A stretch of DNA of 64,000 nucleotides from Rhodocyclaceae bacterium (GTDB lineage Bacteria; Pseudomonadota; Gammaproteobacteria; Burkholderiales; Rhodocyclaceae), in contig JAVBYI010000009.1 of NCBI GenBank assembly GCA_030824115.1, forward strand, positions 186,001-250,000, read 5' to 3'. The notes under the pieces were generated by a model. That model ran no database searches. It saw only the letters and a list, made by a program, of their open reading frames with translations, and was not told the DNA's origin. Each line of letters opens with the position of its first letter. Within the stretch, counting starts at the first letter, position 1. The translations under genes were made by a program, and so were the position numbers. Below are positions 40,837-49,505 of the stretch, piece after piece.

Positions 40837-42909
40837 ATGCTGACACACACCGCACAACCCGATCAGTTGCTGGCGGAAAACCGCCTGCTGCTGGAAGAAA
40901 TCCGCGTCTCGCGGCAGGCAGCGGAAATCACCGCCCAACTGGTCGTGCAGCAGTTCGAGAAAAGCGAGACATCCCATCAGGAGATGGCGGCGATCTTCGA
41001 ATCAACCACCCAGGGGATCGTCTTTATCAAGGATCGTGTGCTGATCAAGGCCAACAGCAAGTTTGGCGAGCTTTTCGGCTACGCCCAACACGAGCTGCGC
41101 GGACAGGTTTCCCGGACCTGGTATCCAGACGATGCCAGCTACCAAGCGGTCGGCGAGGCTTACCACGAGTTGGCGCAAAGCCGTACCTATCGCTGCATTC
41201 TGCAAATGCGGCGCAAGGACGGCTCACTGTTCTGGGCGCGGCTCAGCGGTTGTGCGCTCTCGACCGATGCGCAAGCCGGCTCGGTTTGGACGGTCGAGGA
41301 CATCACCGCCGAACACGAGGCCAGCGCGGCTGTGGTGCGCGCGAAGGAGCAGGCGGAAGCCGCAGAAGTCAAACTGCGCGACAGCTATGCGGAACTGAAG
41401 GAAGCCAATCAGCGCCTGCAGAAACTGGACCAGTTGAAATCGGATTTTCTCTCTTCGGTCTCACATGAGTTGCGCACCCCGCTCACCTCCATCCGCGGCT
41501 TTGCCAGCCTAGTCGAACGCGAGTTCTCCCGCAGCTTCGCACCGCTGGCGGAAAGCGATGCCGGACTGGACAAAAAGGCCCGCCGCATTCGCGACAATCT
41601 GTCCATCATTCTCAAGGAATCGGAGCGCCTCACCCGGCTGATCAATGATGTGCTCGATCTGGCCAAGATCGAGGCCGGCCGGATCGAATGGCACGACACC
41701 CGCATTGAGCCTGAACAGCTCATCCGGGATGCGGCGAATGCCACGCATGGCATGTTCGGCCTGAAGCCGGCGGTTGCCCTGCGTCTCGACATCCAGCCCA
41801 ACTTGCCGCCCTGCATCGGCGATGCCGATAAATTGTTGCAGGTGCTGGTGAATCTGCTCAACAACGCAATCAAGTTCACCGATCGCGGTGAAATCACCAT
41901 CCGCGCGCTCCAGAACGCCGACCGGCTGTTGCAGATCGAAATTCACGACACCGGTATCGGTTTCCCACCCGAGGATGCCGAAACCATTTTCGATAAATTC
42001 CAGCAGGCCAAGCACGGCGACACCCTGGCAGACCGCCCGAAGGGCACCGGGCTGGGGTTGGCTATCTCGCGCGAAATCGTTAGCCGGCATGGCGGACGGG
42101 TATGGGCGCAATCGCAGCCCGGTCAGGGCAGTCTGTTCGCATTTACCCTACCGCCGGCGACCGGCACGGCACTTGACGATCTTGCCGTCCCGCCAGCGCC
42201 GACATTTTCCGAAGCGGTACATACGGAGAACAATGCGGCCGAATCCGCGGCAGACAGTGCTGGAAAAGGCTGCATCCTGGTGGTGGACGACGACCCGGGC
42301 GTACGCAACTACCTCTGCCAGCTATTGCGCGAATCAGGCTATACCGTCATCGCTGCACCCGATGGTCAGGCTGCGCTGACGTTTGCCAAGCGGCACCAAC
42401 CCGACCTGATTACCATGGATCTGGCCATGCCGGTCATGGATGGCCATACCGCGATTATCAATCTGCGCGCCGATCCCGAACTGCAGCATATTCCGATCAT
42501 GGTGGTCTCTGCGGTACCGGGCTGGGAAAGCGCGGGTGGCGATCTGGCCATGGACAAGCCCATCGACGAACCCCGCTTTCTGGAAAACGCCCGCCTGTTG
42601 CTGGATCGCGATACCCGCCCGCCAACCCGCATCGTGCGCTGCCTCATGCTGCATGAGGCAAACCAGATACCCGAAGCCGCCCCGGCCCGGTTTACCGCCC
42701 GTTGCGACATGGAATATTGTGCCCTCGATGTCCTGTCCGCACGCCTGCAGGACGGGTTCCACGGCATGGTGGTCGTGCCTACCTCGCTGCTTGGCAAGGT
42801 CAACCTCAGCTTGCTGCAGGCGACACCGAATCTTGAAATCATGATCATGCCGCAACAGGCCGATACGGCCGACACGCTGGCAGCGCCATCACCGAATACC
42901 CCGACTTGA
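40837..42909 (+). CDS. Hydrogenase-linked PAS hybrid histidine kinase
   Basis: The 690-residue soluble kinase has an N-terminal helix, a PAS domain (about 45-165; IFESTTQGIVFIKDRVLIKA), a coiled coil, a histidine kinase core (VSHELRTPLTSIRGFASLV, DTGIGFPPEDAET, KGTGLGLAISREI) and a receiver (ILVVDDDPGVRNYL, MDLAMPVMDG). A C-terminal stretch of about 110 residues has no recognised fold. Lack of membrane segments and its place after hydrogenase genes match HupT/HoxJ-like kinases that read H2 through a hydrogenase. ATGs at 40813 or 40837 are possible. The motif-encoded AVPPAPTF links kinase and receiver. Confidence 0.9.
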   Translation: MLTHTAQPDQLLAENRLLLEEIRVSRQAAEITAQLVVQQFEKSETSHQEMAAIFESTTQGIVFIKDRVLIKANSKFGELFGYAQHELRGQVSRTWYPDDASYQAVGEAYHELAQSRTYRCILQMRRKDGSLFWARLSGCALSTDAQAGSVWTVEDITAEHEASAAVVRAKEQAEAAEVKLRDSYAELKEANQRLQKLDQLKSDFLSSVSHELRTPLTSIRGFASLVEREFSRSFAPLAESDAGLDKKARRIRDNLSIILKESERLTRLINDVLDLAKIEAGRIEWHDTRIEPEQLIRDAANATHGMFGLKPAVALRLDIQPNLPPCIGDADKLLQVLVNLLNNAIKFTDRGEITIRALQNADRLLQIEIHDTGIGFPPEDAETIFDKFQQAKHGDTLADRPKGTGLGLAISREIVSRHGGRVWAQSQPGQGSLFAFTLPPATGTALDDLAVPPAPTFSEAVHTENNAAESAADSAGKGCILVVDDDPGVRNYLCQLLRESGYTVIAAPDGQAALTFAKRHQPDLITMDLAMPVMDGHTAIINLRADPELQHIPIMVVSAVPGWESAGGDLAMDKPIDEPRFLENARLLLDRDTRPPTRIVRCLMLHEANQIPEAAPARFTARCDMEYCALDVLSARLQDGFHGMVVVPTSLLGKVNLSLLQATPNLEIMIMPQQADTADTLAAPSPNTPT
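42184..42207 (+). repeat. Dispersed 24-bp motif, copy 10 (in coding region)
   Basis: A consensus copy identical in sequence to copy 8, encoding AVPPAPTF, again exactly at the kinase/receiver linker. Confidence 0.9.
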
Positions 42910-42921
42910 GGAGACACCTGA

Positions 42922-43302
42922 ATGGGAAACACGAAAATTGCGATTGTCGACGACGAAGTCCATATTCGTGCCCTGCTCGAACAAACGCTGGAAGACCTGG
43001 AAGGCGAACCGGAAATCCTCCTGGCCAGCAACGGCGCGGAAGGTCTGGCACTGATTGAGCGTGAGCGGCCGCGCATCGTGTTTCTGGATGTGATGATGCC
43101 GCTGATGAACGGCTACGATGTATGCACCGCCGTGCGCCAAAACCCGGACCTGACCGGGATCACCATTGTCATGTTGACGGCCAAGGGACAGGAGTCGGAT
43201 CGGGTGCGCGGCATGGAAACCGGTGCGCATCACTTCGTCACGAAGCCCTTTGACCCCGACGAAATTCTTGCACTGGCACACCGGATTCTGCAAACACCAT
43301 GA
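42922..43302 (+). CDS. Single-domain response regulator (CheY-like)
   Basis: The 126-residue protein is one receiver domain: acidic pair IVDDEVHIRALL, phospho-acceptor VFLDVMMPLMNG, conserved MLTAKGQESD and KPFDPDEILALA. It has no output domain, so it works as a shuttle or docking regulator. It lies 12 bases after the hybrid kinase with GAGGAG upstream, and overlaps the HD-GYP gene (ATGA), suggesting it relays phosphate from the kinase to the c-di-GMP phosphodiesterase or its regulator. Confidence 0.93.
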   Translation: MGNTKIAIVDDEVHIRALLEQTLEDLEGEPEILLASNGAEGLALIERERPRIVFLDVMMPLMNGYDVCTAVRQNPDLTGITIVMLTAKGQESDRVRGMETGAHHFVTKPFDPDEILALAHRILQTP

Positions 43303-45113
43303 GTAAAACGGCGCGCTACCTCAAGGCACCCTGGGCACGGCAACAACTCGAGTTGCTGCTGCCCTTGCTGCCGGCGGGTGCCGCCGCGACCCTTTGGTAT
43401 GACAACAAACAACTGGCAGCAACGGGGGCTGACGGCGCCGACCTGTATGAAGGTGCGCCGGCGGTACACCGCTTTCCGCTGGTGCTGGAAAGTCGCGAAC
43501 TCGGCCAGGTTCTGCTGCGTCTGCCGCCCGGCACGGACCCTGCCACCGCAAGCGCATGGGGCGATTTTCTGGTGCATAGCCTGCAGGGGGTGCTGGAAGC
43601 GCAGCACGCGCGCTACTCGATTGCCCAGGAAACCCTCGAAAGCTATCGTGAGATGGCCTTGCTGCAACGCGCCGTCGGCGAACTCAATCAATCACTCAAG
43701 CCGGCCTCTGTAGCGGCTTCATTGCTCAAGGAATTCGCGGATCGCAAGGACAACATCAACTTCGGTGCCGTGTTCCTGCGCGATACCGAAGACGGTCATT
43801 ACAGCGTGATCGGATCATTTGGTCATCAGGCAGAAGATGTTTGTGCCGCACTCCAGGCCAGTCATCTGTTCGCTGTGATGACCGGGCACCCGCACGGGGA
43901 CATCATCAACGATCTGGCCGCAGGTGAAATTGCTGCACTCCGGTCGCTGATGTGGATTCCCCTGAGCGTCCATGGCGAGCACCTCGGCCTACTGGTATTG
44001 GCGGCGGACCGCCTGGAGGGATTTGCTGCAGCCGACATGAAACGGGCGCAAACGCTGGTTTCGGTCGCCGCCAGCGCCTTGCGCAACGCCCAGCTCTACG
44101 CCGCTGAAAAAGTGATGTTTCAGGCCTTCGTCAGGGTCATCTCCACCGCCATCGATGCCAAGTCGCCCTATACCGCCGGGCATTGCCGCCGCGTGCCGGA
44201 AATTGCCCTGATGCTGGCAGACAAGGCGCACCAGGCTGAACATGGCCCCTTTGCGAACTTCACGCTCGACGAAGACGAACGCAATGCCCTTGAAATCGCC
44301 GCCATGCTGCATGATTGCGGCAAGGTCGTGACACCGGAATGGGTTGTCGACAAATCCACCAAGCTCGATAGCATCGGCAACCGCCTCGATCTCATCGCCA
44401 TGCGCTTTGAAGTGCTGTACCGCGATGCCCTGATCGAACGATATCGCGCAACTGCTGCCGGCCAAGCCGATGCCGAGACGGCCTACCAGCAATGCTTGCG
44501 CCAACTGGAAGCGGACTATGCCCTGTTGAAAAAATGCAATTCCGGCGGCGAGTTTGTTTCACCGGAACATGTCGAACGTATCCAGAACATTGCCAAGGCC
44601 CACTGGTGCAATACGCAGGGCGAGACATTTCCGCTGCTGGAGGCAAGCGAGGTCTACAACCTGTGTGTGCAGCGCGGCACACTCAATCCTGAAGAACGCA
44701 AGATCATTGAGGATCATGCCATTCACACCATCCGCATGCTGTCGCAGATTCCGTTTCCGCGTGCCTTGCGCAATGTGCCGGAATACGCCGGCGGGCACCA
44801 CGAGCGTATCGACGGTCGTGGTTATCCCTACGGGCTGACGCGCGATCAACTGTCGATCCCTGCCCGCATCATCGCCATTGCTGACATCTTTGAGGCGCTT
44901 ACCGCACCGGACCGTCCCTACCGCAAGGGCGGCACCCTGAGCTGGGCGATCGACATCATGCACCGCATGAAGCAGGAGGGGCATATCGACGGCGAACTGT
45001 TTGACCTGTTCCTCGCCGAGGGCGTGTACCACACCTATACCGAGAAGCACCTGCCCGCCGAACAGATTGATCAGGTAGATCTGTCGCGCTATCTTGATCC
45101 GGCACCGCACTGA
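43299..45113 (+). CDS. GAF-HD-GYP protein, likely c-di-GMP phosphodiesterase
   Basis: The 604-residue protein has an N-terminal region of about 120 residues without a clear fold, a GAF domain (about 135-265) and an HD-GYP domain. Metal and signature residues are H295 (GHCRRV), H338-D339 (MLHDCGKV), H473 (EDHAIHT), H500-H501 (GGHHERIDG) and GYP 508-510. Between the HD loop and H473 there are about 130 residues where most HD-GYP proteins have about 25, so an insertion of roughly 105 residues with GGEFVSPEHV sits inside the catalytic domain. It would degrade c-di-GMP, opposing the GGDEF proteins nearby. Confidence 0.9.
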   Translation: MSKTARYLKAPWARQQLELLLPLLPAGAAATLWYDNKQLAATGADGADLYEGAPAVHRFPLVLESRELGQVLLRLPPGTDPATASAWGDFLVHSLQGVLEAQHARYSIAQETLESYREMALLQRAVGELNQSLKPASVAASLLKEFADRKDNINFGAVFLRDTEDGHYSVIGSFGHQAEDVCAALQASHLFAVMTGHPHGDIINDLAAGEIAALRSLMWIPLSVHGEHLGLLVLAADRLEGFAAADMKRAQTLVSVAASALRNAQLYAAEKVMFQAFVRVISTAIDAKSPYTAGHCRRVPEIALMLADKAHQAEHGPFANFTLDEDERNALEIAAMLHDCGKVVTPEWVVDKSTKLDSIGNRLDLIAMRFEVLYRDALIERYRATAAGQADAETAYQQCLRQLEADYALLKKCNSGGEFVSPEHVERIQNIAKAHWCNTQGETFPLLEASEVYNLCVQRGTLNPEERKIIEDHAIHTIRMLSQIPFPRALRNVPEYAGGHHERIDGRGYPYGLTRDQLSIPARIIAIADIFEALTAPDRPYRKGGTLSWAIDIMHRMKQEGHIDGELFDLFLAEGVYHTYTEKHLPAEQIDQVDLSRYLDPAPH

Positions 45114-45116
45114 GTC

Positions 45117-47165
45117 ATGCGCAAGCTGTTCAATTCCAGTCTGTTCGTGCGCGCCTTCTCGACCACCACGGCCGTCCTGATGGTGCTGTTTGCCAGCATG
45201 TATTTCCTGTCGGTGCCGTTCATCCAGACTACCGTCGAACACGTCGAGGAAGGCCACGCGCAAACCGTACTCGACAATGTTTATGACGCTGTCGAAAAGA
45301 TTCATCGCGACATCGAGAACACCCGCGCCAAGGTCACCCTGGCGCGCAAGCTGGCGCTGCGCGACATCATCTCGGTCGTCGAGTCGCGTGCTCAGGGGCT
45401 GGAGGAGCAGGTCCGCCGGGGCCGTCTCACCACGGCGCAGGCCAAGCGCATGTTGCTCGATGAAATCAGGGACATCCACTATGGCAACAACGATTATGTC
45501 TGGGCCGCCGATTACCGCTCGGTACTGGTTGCCCACCCCGATCCCAAACTGAATGGTGCGGACTTTTCCACCCAAAAGGATGCACGCGGCAATCTGATTG
45601 TGCCGCCCATGGTGGCGATTGCCCGCGCGTCGGGCGACGGTTATTACTCCTACTGGTGGCGCCGCCTGGGGCAGGAGCAGCAGATCGAGAAGCTGAGCTA
45701 TGCCAAGCATCTGCCGGCCTTCGAGCTGGTCATCGGCACGGGCGTCTATGTCGACGACATCGAGGCTAATCTGGTCCTTCACCGCGAGGCGGCCATTAGC
45801 GAATTGCGCCTGCAACTGCGCAATATCCGCCTTGCCAAAACCGGCTACGTCTATATTTTCGACAGCCAGCAGCGTGTCATCATTCACCCGAACGCCAAGC
45901 TCGAAGGGGGCAGCCTGTCCGGCATGATCGACCCGGTGAGCAAGCAGGAACTGTCGCCGATGCTCATGGCCGCAACCGACAAGCCCGAAGGTGTACGTTA
46001 CAAGTGGGACAGCCCGAGCGATCCTGGCAACTATGCCTACGACAAGATTTCCTGGGTGCGCTATTTCCCCGACTTCGACTGGTACATCGGCAGCTCGGTC
46101 TACGTCGCCGAACTGACCAACAGCGCCAGCACGCTCGGCAACCGCATGCTGGCCGTGTTTGCCGCCACGCTAGTGCTTTCGATTGTGCTGGTGTACTGGT
46201 TCGTCTCCCGGCTGCTTGCCCCGCTTAAGCAACTGAGCGATACCGCTCTGGCCATCGAGCAGGGCAATCTCGACGTGCGTTGCCCCGTGCGGCGTGACGA
46301 CGAAATCGGGATTGTGGCAACTGCCGTGAATGTCATGGTCGACCGCCTGCGCGACAACATCCAGAATCTTGATGCCAAGATCAGCTCGCGCACCGCCGAA
46401 CTGGAAAAGGCCAATCAGGATCTCCGGCAGCTCGACCAACTGAAGTCCGACTTCCTGTCGACGGTTTCCCACGAGTTGCGCACACCGATGACCTCGGTGA
46501 TCGGTTTCGCCAAACTGATCAGGAAGAAACTCGACGAAGCCATCTTCCCCAAGGTAACGGCTGATGAGAAAACGGCGCGTGCGATGTCGCAGGTATCGGG
46601 CAACGTCGACATCATCATCCGCGAAAGCGAGCGGCTCACCCTGTTGATCAGCGATGTGCTGGACAGCGCGAAACTCGATGCCGGCAAGGTGGACTGGCAT
46701 TTCGCGCCGCTTTCGCCTAACGTCTTGCTCGAACGTGCCGCTGCGACGACCGCACCGCTGGCCGCGCAAAAGGGGCTGGCGCTATCGTGGCGGGACAATC
46801 TCAACTTACCCGAGGTCATGGGCGACAAGAACCGGCTGCTGCAGGTTCTGATCAATCTGGTGTCCAACGCCATCAAATTTACCGAGCAGGGTCAAATCCG
46901 TCTGTCCGCCACGCAAGTGGATGGCTTCATCCGCTTTGCGGTACAGGACACGGGCGTTGGCATCGCACCGGAAGAGCACACCCATGTCTTCGACAAGTTT
47001 CGCCAGATCGCCGACACCCTGACGGACAAGCCGCAAGGTACCGGCCTGGGTTTGTCGATTTGCCATCAGATCGTCAAGCATCATGGCGGCGAGATCGGGC
47101 TGGAATCCACCCCCGGCATCGGCAGTACCTTCTATTTCACCGTCCCGGTGGCGCCGGCCGCCTAA
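45117..47165 (+). CDS. Cache-HAMP sensor histidine kinase
   Basis: The 682-residue membrane kinase has helices at about 12-36 and 340-360 around a periplasmic double Cache sensor with two similar units (YGNNDYVWAADYRSVLVAHP and TGYVYIFDSQQRVIIHP). A HAMP domain (FVSRLLAPLKQLSDTALAIE) and coiled coil lead to the kinase core (VSHELRTPMTSVIGFAKLI, DTGVGIAPEEHTHVF, GTGLGLSICHQI). It has no receiver. Its core closely resembles that of the hydrogenase-linked kinase, so the two may share partners. It begins three bases after the HD-GYP stop; its own stop overlaps the convergent priA stop. Confidence 0.93.
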   Translation: MRKLFNSSLFVRAFSTTTAVLMVLFASMYFLSVPFIQTTVEHVEEGHAQTVLDNVYDAVEKIHRDIENTRAKVTLARKLALRDIISVVESRAQGLEEQVRRGRLTTAQAKRMLLDEIRDIHYGNNDYVWAADYRSVLVAHPDPKLNGADFSTQKDARGNLIVPPMVAIARASGDGYYSYWWRRLGQEQQIEKLSYAKHLPAFELVIGTGVYVDDIEANLVLHREAAISELRLQLRNIRLAKTGYVYIFDSQQRVIIHPNAKLEGGSLSGMIDPVSKQELSPMLMAATDKPEGVRYKWDSPSDPGNYAYDKISWVRYFPDFDWYIGSSVYVAELTNSASTLGNRMLAVFAATLVLSIVLVYWFVSRLLAPLKQLSDTALAIEQGNLDVRCPVRRDDEIGIVATAVNVMVDRLRDNIQNLDAKISSRTAELEKANQDLRQLDQLKSDFLSTVSHELRTPMTSVIGFAKLIRKKLDEAIFPKVTADEKTARAMSQVSGNVDIIIRESERLTLLISDVLDSAKLDAGKVDWHFAPLSPNVLLERAAATTAPLAAQKGLALSWRDNLNLPEVMGDKNRLLQVLINLVSNAIKFTEQGQIRLSATQVDGFIRFAVQDTGVGIAPEEHTHVFDKFRQIADTLTDKPQGTGLGLSICHQIVKHHGGEIGLESTPGIGSTFYFTVPVAPAA

Positions 47166-49144
47166 TACTCCAGCGGATCGACATCCAGATGCCAGCGCAG
47201 GTCGCGCGGCGTCTTGAGGGCGTGGAGTTGGGGCATCCATTCAGTCAGAAAGGCCTGCAGGGCCGGGCGGCTGCGCGACTCGACCAATAGCTGTGCGCGC
47301 TCGCGGTTCTTGAGTCGCACCAGCCGCATCGGCACGGGGTCGTAGCGCAATACTTCCTGAAATGTCGGCGCTCGCGAGACGGCCTCATGGAGAAATTCGA
47401 GGGCCAGACTGAGCGCCTCCGATTCGGCGCGCAGCATGGCCTGAAAGGTGAAGGGCGGAAAGCCGGCCGCCTCGCGTTCGGCCAGTTGTTCGCGGGCGAA
47501 GGCATCGTAGTCATGCGCCACCAGTGCCTGATAGAGCGGATGGTCTGGGTACTCGGTCTGGATCAACACCTCACCCGGTAGCGCTGCGCGGCCGGAGCGA
47601 CCGCCCACTTGCATGAGCTGGGAAAAGAGCCGTTCGGGGGCGCGGAAGTCGGCGGCGAACAGGGCGGCATCGGCACCGACGACGCCCACCAGGGTCAGTT
47701 TGGGGAAGTCGTGGCCCTTGGCCAGCATCTGGGTGCCAACGAGGATGTCAGCCTCGCCGGCATGGATGGTATCGAGCAGGGCCTGCCATTTTTTCGGCGA
47801 ATCCGCCGAATCGCGATCGATGCGCAGGATGCGGGCGTCCGGGAAGCTTTCGGTTAACTTGGCCTCAAGGCGCTGGGTGCCACGTCCGAAGGGCTGGATA
47901 TCGAGGTTGCCGCAGTCGGGGCAGGCATTCGGAATGGCCGTTTCCAGCCCGCAGTGGTGGCAGCGCAGGCGGCGGTCGGCCAGATGCACCACCATGTTGG
48001 CCGCGCAGCGCCGGCAGTGCGAAATCCAGCCGCAGGCCGGGCAGGCGAGCACGGGGGCATAGCCGCGGCGGTTGAGGAACAGTAGGCTCTGCTCGCCGCG
48101 TTGCAAGCGCTCACTGATGGCATCGATCAGTTCCTGACTCAGGCCATCCTGCAGTTTCTGCTTGCGCGTATCAACCGTCAGCACCGTCGGCATCGACGTG
48201 GCTACCGCACGCAGCGGCAGGTCGAGTTTGGTATGGCGGCCACTGCTGGCGTGGTAGAAGGTCTCCAGCGATGGGGTGGCCGAGCCGAGCACGATTGGTA
48301 CATCGCGCTGCTTGGCACGGAAAATCGCCACATCGCGCGCCGAATAGCGCAGGCCTTCCTGCTGCTTGAAGGAGGCGTCGTGTTCCTCGTCCACCACAAT
48401 CAGTTTGAGGCGCGGCAGCGGCATGAAGACCGACAGGCGCGTGCCCAGCACGATGTCGGCGCGGCCGTCCTGCGCCGCGAGGAAAGCCCGCGCCCGTGCC
48501 GCATCGGCCACACCGCTGTGCGCGGACACGACCTGCGCACCTGGGAAGCGGGCGCTCACCCGCGATTCCAGTTGCGGGGTCAGGGCAATTTCTGGCACCA
48601 GCATCAGCGCCTGCCCGCCGGCGGCCAGCACGGCGTCGATGGCCTGCAGATAGACCTCGGTTTTGCCGCTGCCGGTGACGCCGTGGAGCAGGAAGGTCTG
48701 AAAACTGCGGGCGCCGGTAATGGCAGCAATCGCGGCCTGCTGGTCGGGTGTGGCCGGATGAAAAGTCGGCGCTGGCAGGACGGCACCTGTCTTGGCTTTC
48801 ATCACGCGTGGCGACTTGCCCTTGCGCAACAGCGGCGGCAGCGCAAAGGCCATCACCTGCCCGAGCGGATACTGATAGTAGCGGGCGCAAAATTCGCACA
48901 GCGCAATCCAGTCGGCCGGCAGCGCGGCAAGGCCATCAATCAGTTCGGCGGTTTTGAGCTTGTCCTCAGGCTGGTCGCTGTGGCCCTGCACGGCCACCAC
49001 CACGCCGATTTTGGTGCCCTTGCCAAAAGGCACGGTGGCCAGACGACCCACCGCACCGGTACCCAAATTAGCACCCCCATCGGCCAGCCGGTAATCAAAC
49101 AGGCGCGGCAGCGGGACATCGAGGGCAATTCGGGCAATTTGCAC
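47162..49144 (-). CDS. priA: Primosomal protein N' (PriA helicase)
   Basis: PriA restarts stalled replication forks by loading the DnaB helicase. The 660-residue protein has an N-terminal DNA-binding domain (ALDVPLPRLFDYRL), Walker A LLHGVTGSGKTEVYLQ, Walker B VVDEEHDASFKQQ, the zinc region with eight cysteines (CPACGWISHCRRC, CHHCG, CPDCG) and helicase motifs such as LVGTQMLAKGHDFPKLTLV and GRSGRAALPGEVLIQT. It is a little shorter than the E. coli protein (732). Two copies of the dispersed motif lie in linkers (AVLPAPTF near residue 125 and AVSRAPTF near residue 590). Confidence 0.97.
   Translation of the reverse strand: MQIARIALDVPLPRLFDYRLADGGANLGTGAVGRLATVPFGKGTKIGVVVAVQGHSDQPEDKLKTAELIDGLAALPADWIALCEFCARYYQYPLGQVMAFALPPLLRKGKSPRVMKAKTGAVLPAPTFHPATPDQQAAIAAITGARSFQTFLLHGVTGSGKTEVYLQAIDAVLAAGGQALMLVPEIALTPQLESRVSARFPGAQVVSAHSGVADAARARAFLAAQDGRADIVLGTRLSVFMPLPRLKLIVVDEEHDASFKQQEGLRYSARDVAIFRAKQRDVPIVLGSATPSLETFYHASSGRHTKLDLPLRAVATSMPTVLTVDTRKQKLQDGLSQELIDAISERLQRGEQSLLFLNRRGYAPVLACPACGWISHCRRCAANMVVHLADRRLRCHHCGLETAIPNACPDCGNLDIQPFGRGTQRLEAKLTESFPDARILRIDRDSADSPKKWQALLDTIHAGEADILVGTQMLAKGHDFPKLTLVGVVGADAALFAADFRAPERLFSQLMQVGGRSGRAALPGEVLIQTEYPDHPLYQALVAHDYDAFAREQLAEREAAGFPPFTFQAMLRAESEALSLALEFLHEAVSRAPTFQEVLRYDPVPMRLVRLKNRERAQLLVESRSRPALQAFLTEWMPQLHALKTPRDLRWHLDVDPLEY
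47360..47383 (-). repeat. Dispersed 24-bp motif, copy 11 (in coding region)
   Basis: AAATGTCGGCGCTCGCGAG then ACGGC on the plus strand; read on the minus strand it encodes AVSRAPTF near the C-terminus of PriA. Confidence 0.85.
48761..48784 (-). repeat. Dispersed 24-bp motif, copy 12 (in coding region)
   Basis: AAAAGTCGGCGCTGGCAGG then ACGGC on the plus strand, encoding AVLPAPTF at the junction of the PriA DNA-binding and helicase regions. Confidence 0.9.
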
Positions 49145-49225
49145 TTAACCGGCTTCCTTCAAGTGATTCCTCACAAGTTGCCCTAATTGCCTGCTGCGTA
49201 AGTGTTTTTTCATCGCCAAACAATC

Positions 49226-49234
49226 TGTGGATAA
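49226..49234 (-). promoter_or_regulatory. DnaA-box consensus
   Basis: The minus strand reads TTATCCACA, the exact high-affinity DnaA box, 82 bases upstream of the priA start. Confidence 0.55.
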
Positions 49235-49332
49235 CTCTGTGAGTATTACTAACGCTAAACTTGCCAAAAGCTTGCGCACTAGGCGAATGTTGTGCTAATT
49301 CACCGACACAGAACTTAAATGTTCAATTAATT

Positions 49333-49349
49333 CAACATATTATATGTTG
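49333..49349. repeat. 17-bp perfect palindrome
   Basis: CAACATATTATATGTTG has 8-bp arms around one T. A palindrome of this size in an AT-rich spacer is a plausible operator for a dimeric regulator. Confidence 0.5.
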
Positions 49350-49359
49350 CACAGCCGCA

Positions 49360-49403
49360 ACAGAACAGAAACCCTCTATAAATCATGGGGTTCACTGTTC
49401 TGT
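49360..49403. repeat. Separated inverted repeat ACAGAACAG / CTGTTCTGT
   Basis: The 9-bp arms at 49360-49368 and 49395-49403 are exact complements with 26 bases between them. Confidence 0.45.
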
Positions 49404-49409
49404 GTATAA
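49401..49409 (-). promoter_or_regulatory. Second DnaA-box-like site
   Basis: The minus strand reads TTATACACA, fitting the relaxed DnaA consensus TTATNCACA. It overlaps the right arm of the inverted repeat. Confidence 0.4.
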
Positions 49410-49441
49410 GTCAACTATTTCACCCCTTTGTCAAACCCTCT

Positions 49442-49502
49442 CGGGGCAAGGCTTCGCGGGAGGGGCTGCCCCGACAGCCAGACGGGCCGGCGGTTCCCGG
49501 CC
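49442..49502 (-). terminator. Candidate hemE terminator hairpins
   Basis: Just past the hemE stop (minus strand) two GC hairpins occur: GGCCGG/CCGGCC at 49485-49490 and 49497-49502, and CGGGGCA/TGCCCCG at 49442-49448 and 49467-49473. No strong U-tract follows, so function as a terminator is uncertain. Confidence 0.35.
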
Positions 49503-49505
49503 AGC

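Larger units (their letters stand above)
49145..49440. other. AT-rich intergenic region between priA and hemE
   Basis: No gene is visible in this spacer, which is far more AT-rich than its surroundings. It holds two DnaA-box-like nonamers (49226 and 49401), a 17-bp palindrome (49333) and a 9-bp inverted repeat (49360/49395). The priA promoter must lie at its left end on the minus strand. A short plus-strand frame at 49261 has no recognisable content. Confidence 0.6.

Noticed and set aside
49145..49440. Calling the priA-hemE spacer the replication origin
   Set aside because: Only two DnaA-box-like sites are visible and dnaA/dnaN are not nearby; kept as an observation, not an origin call.
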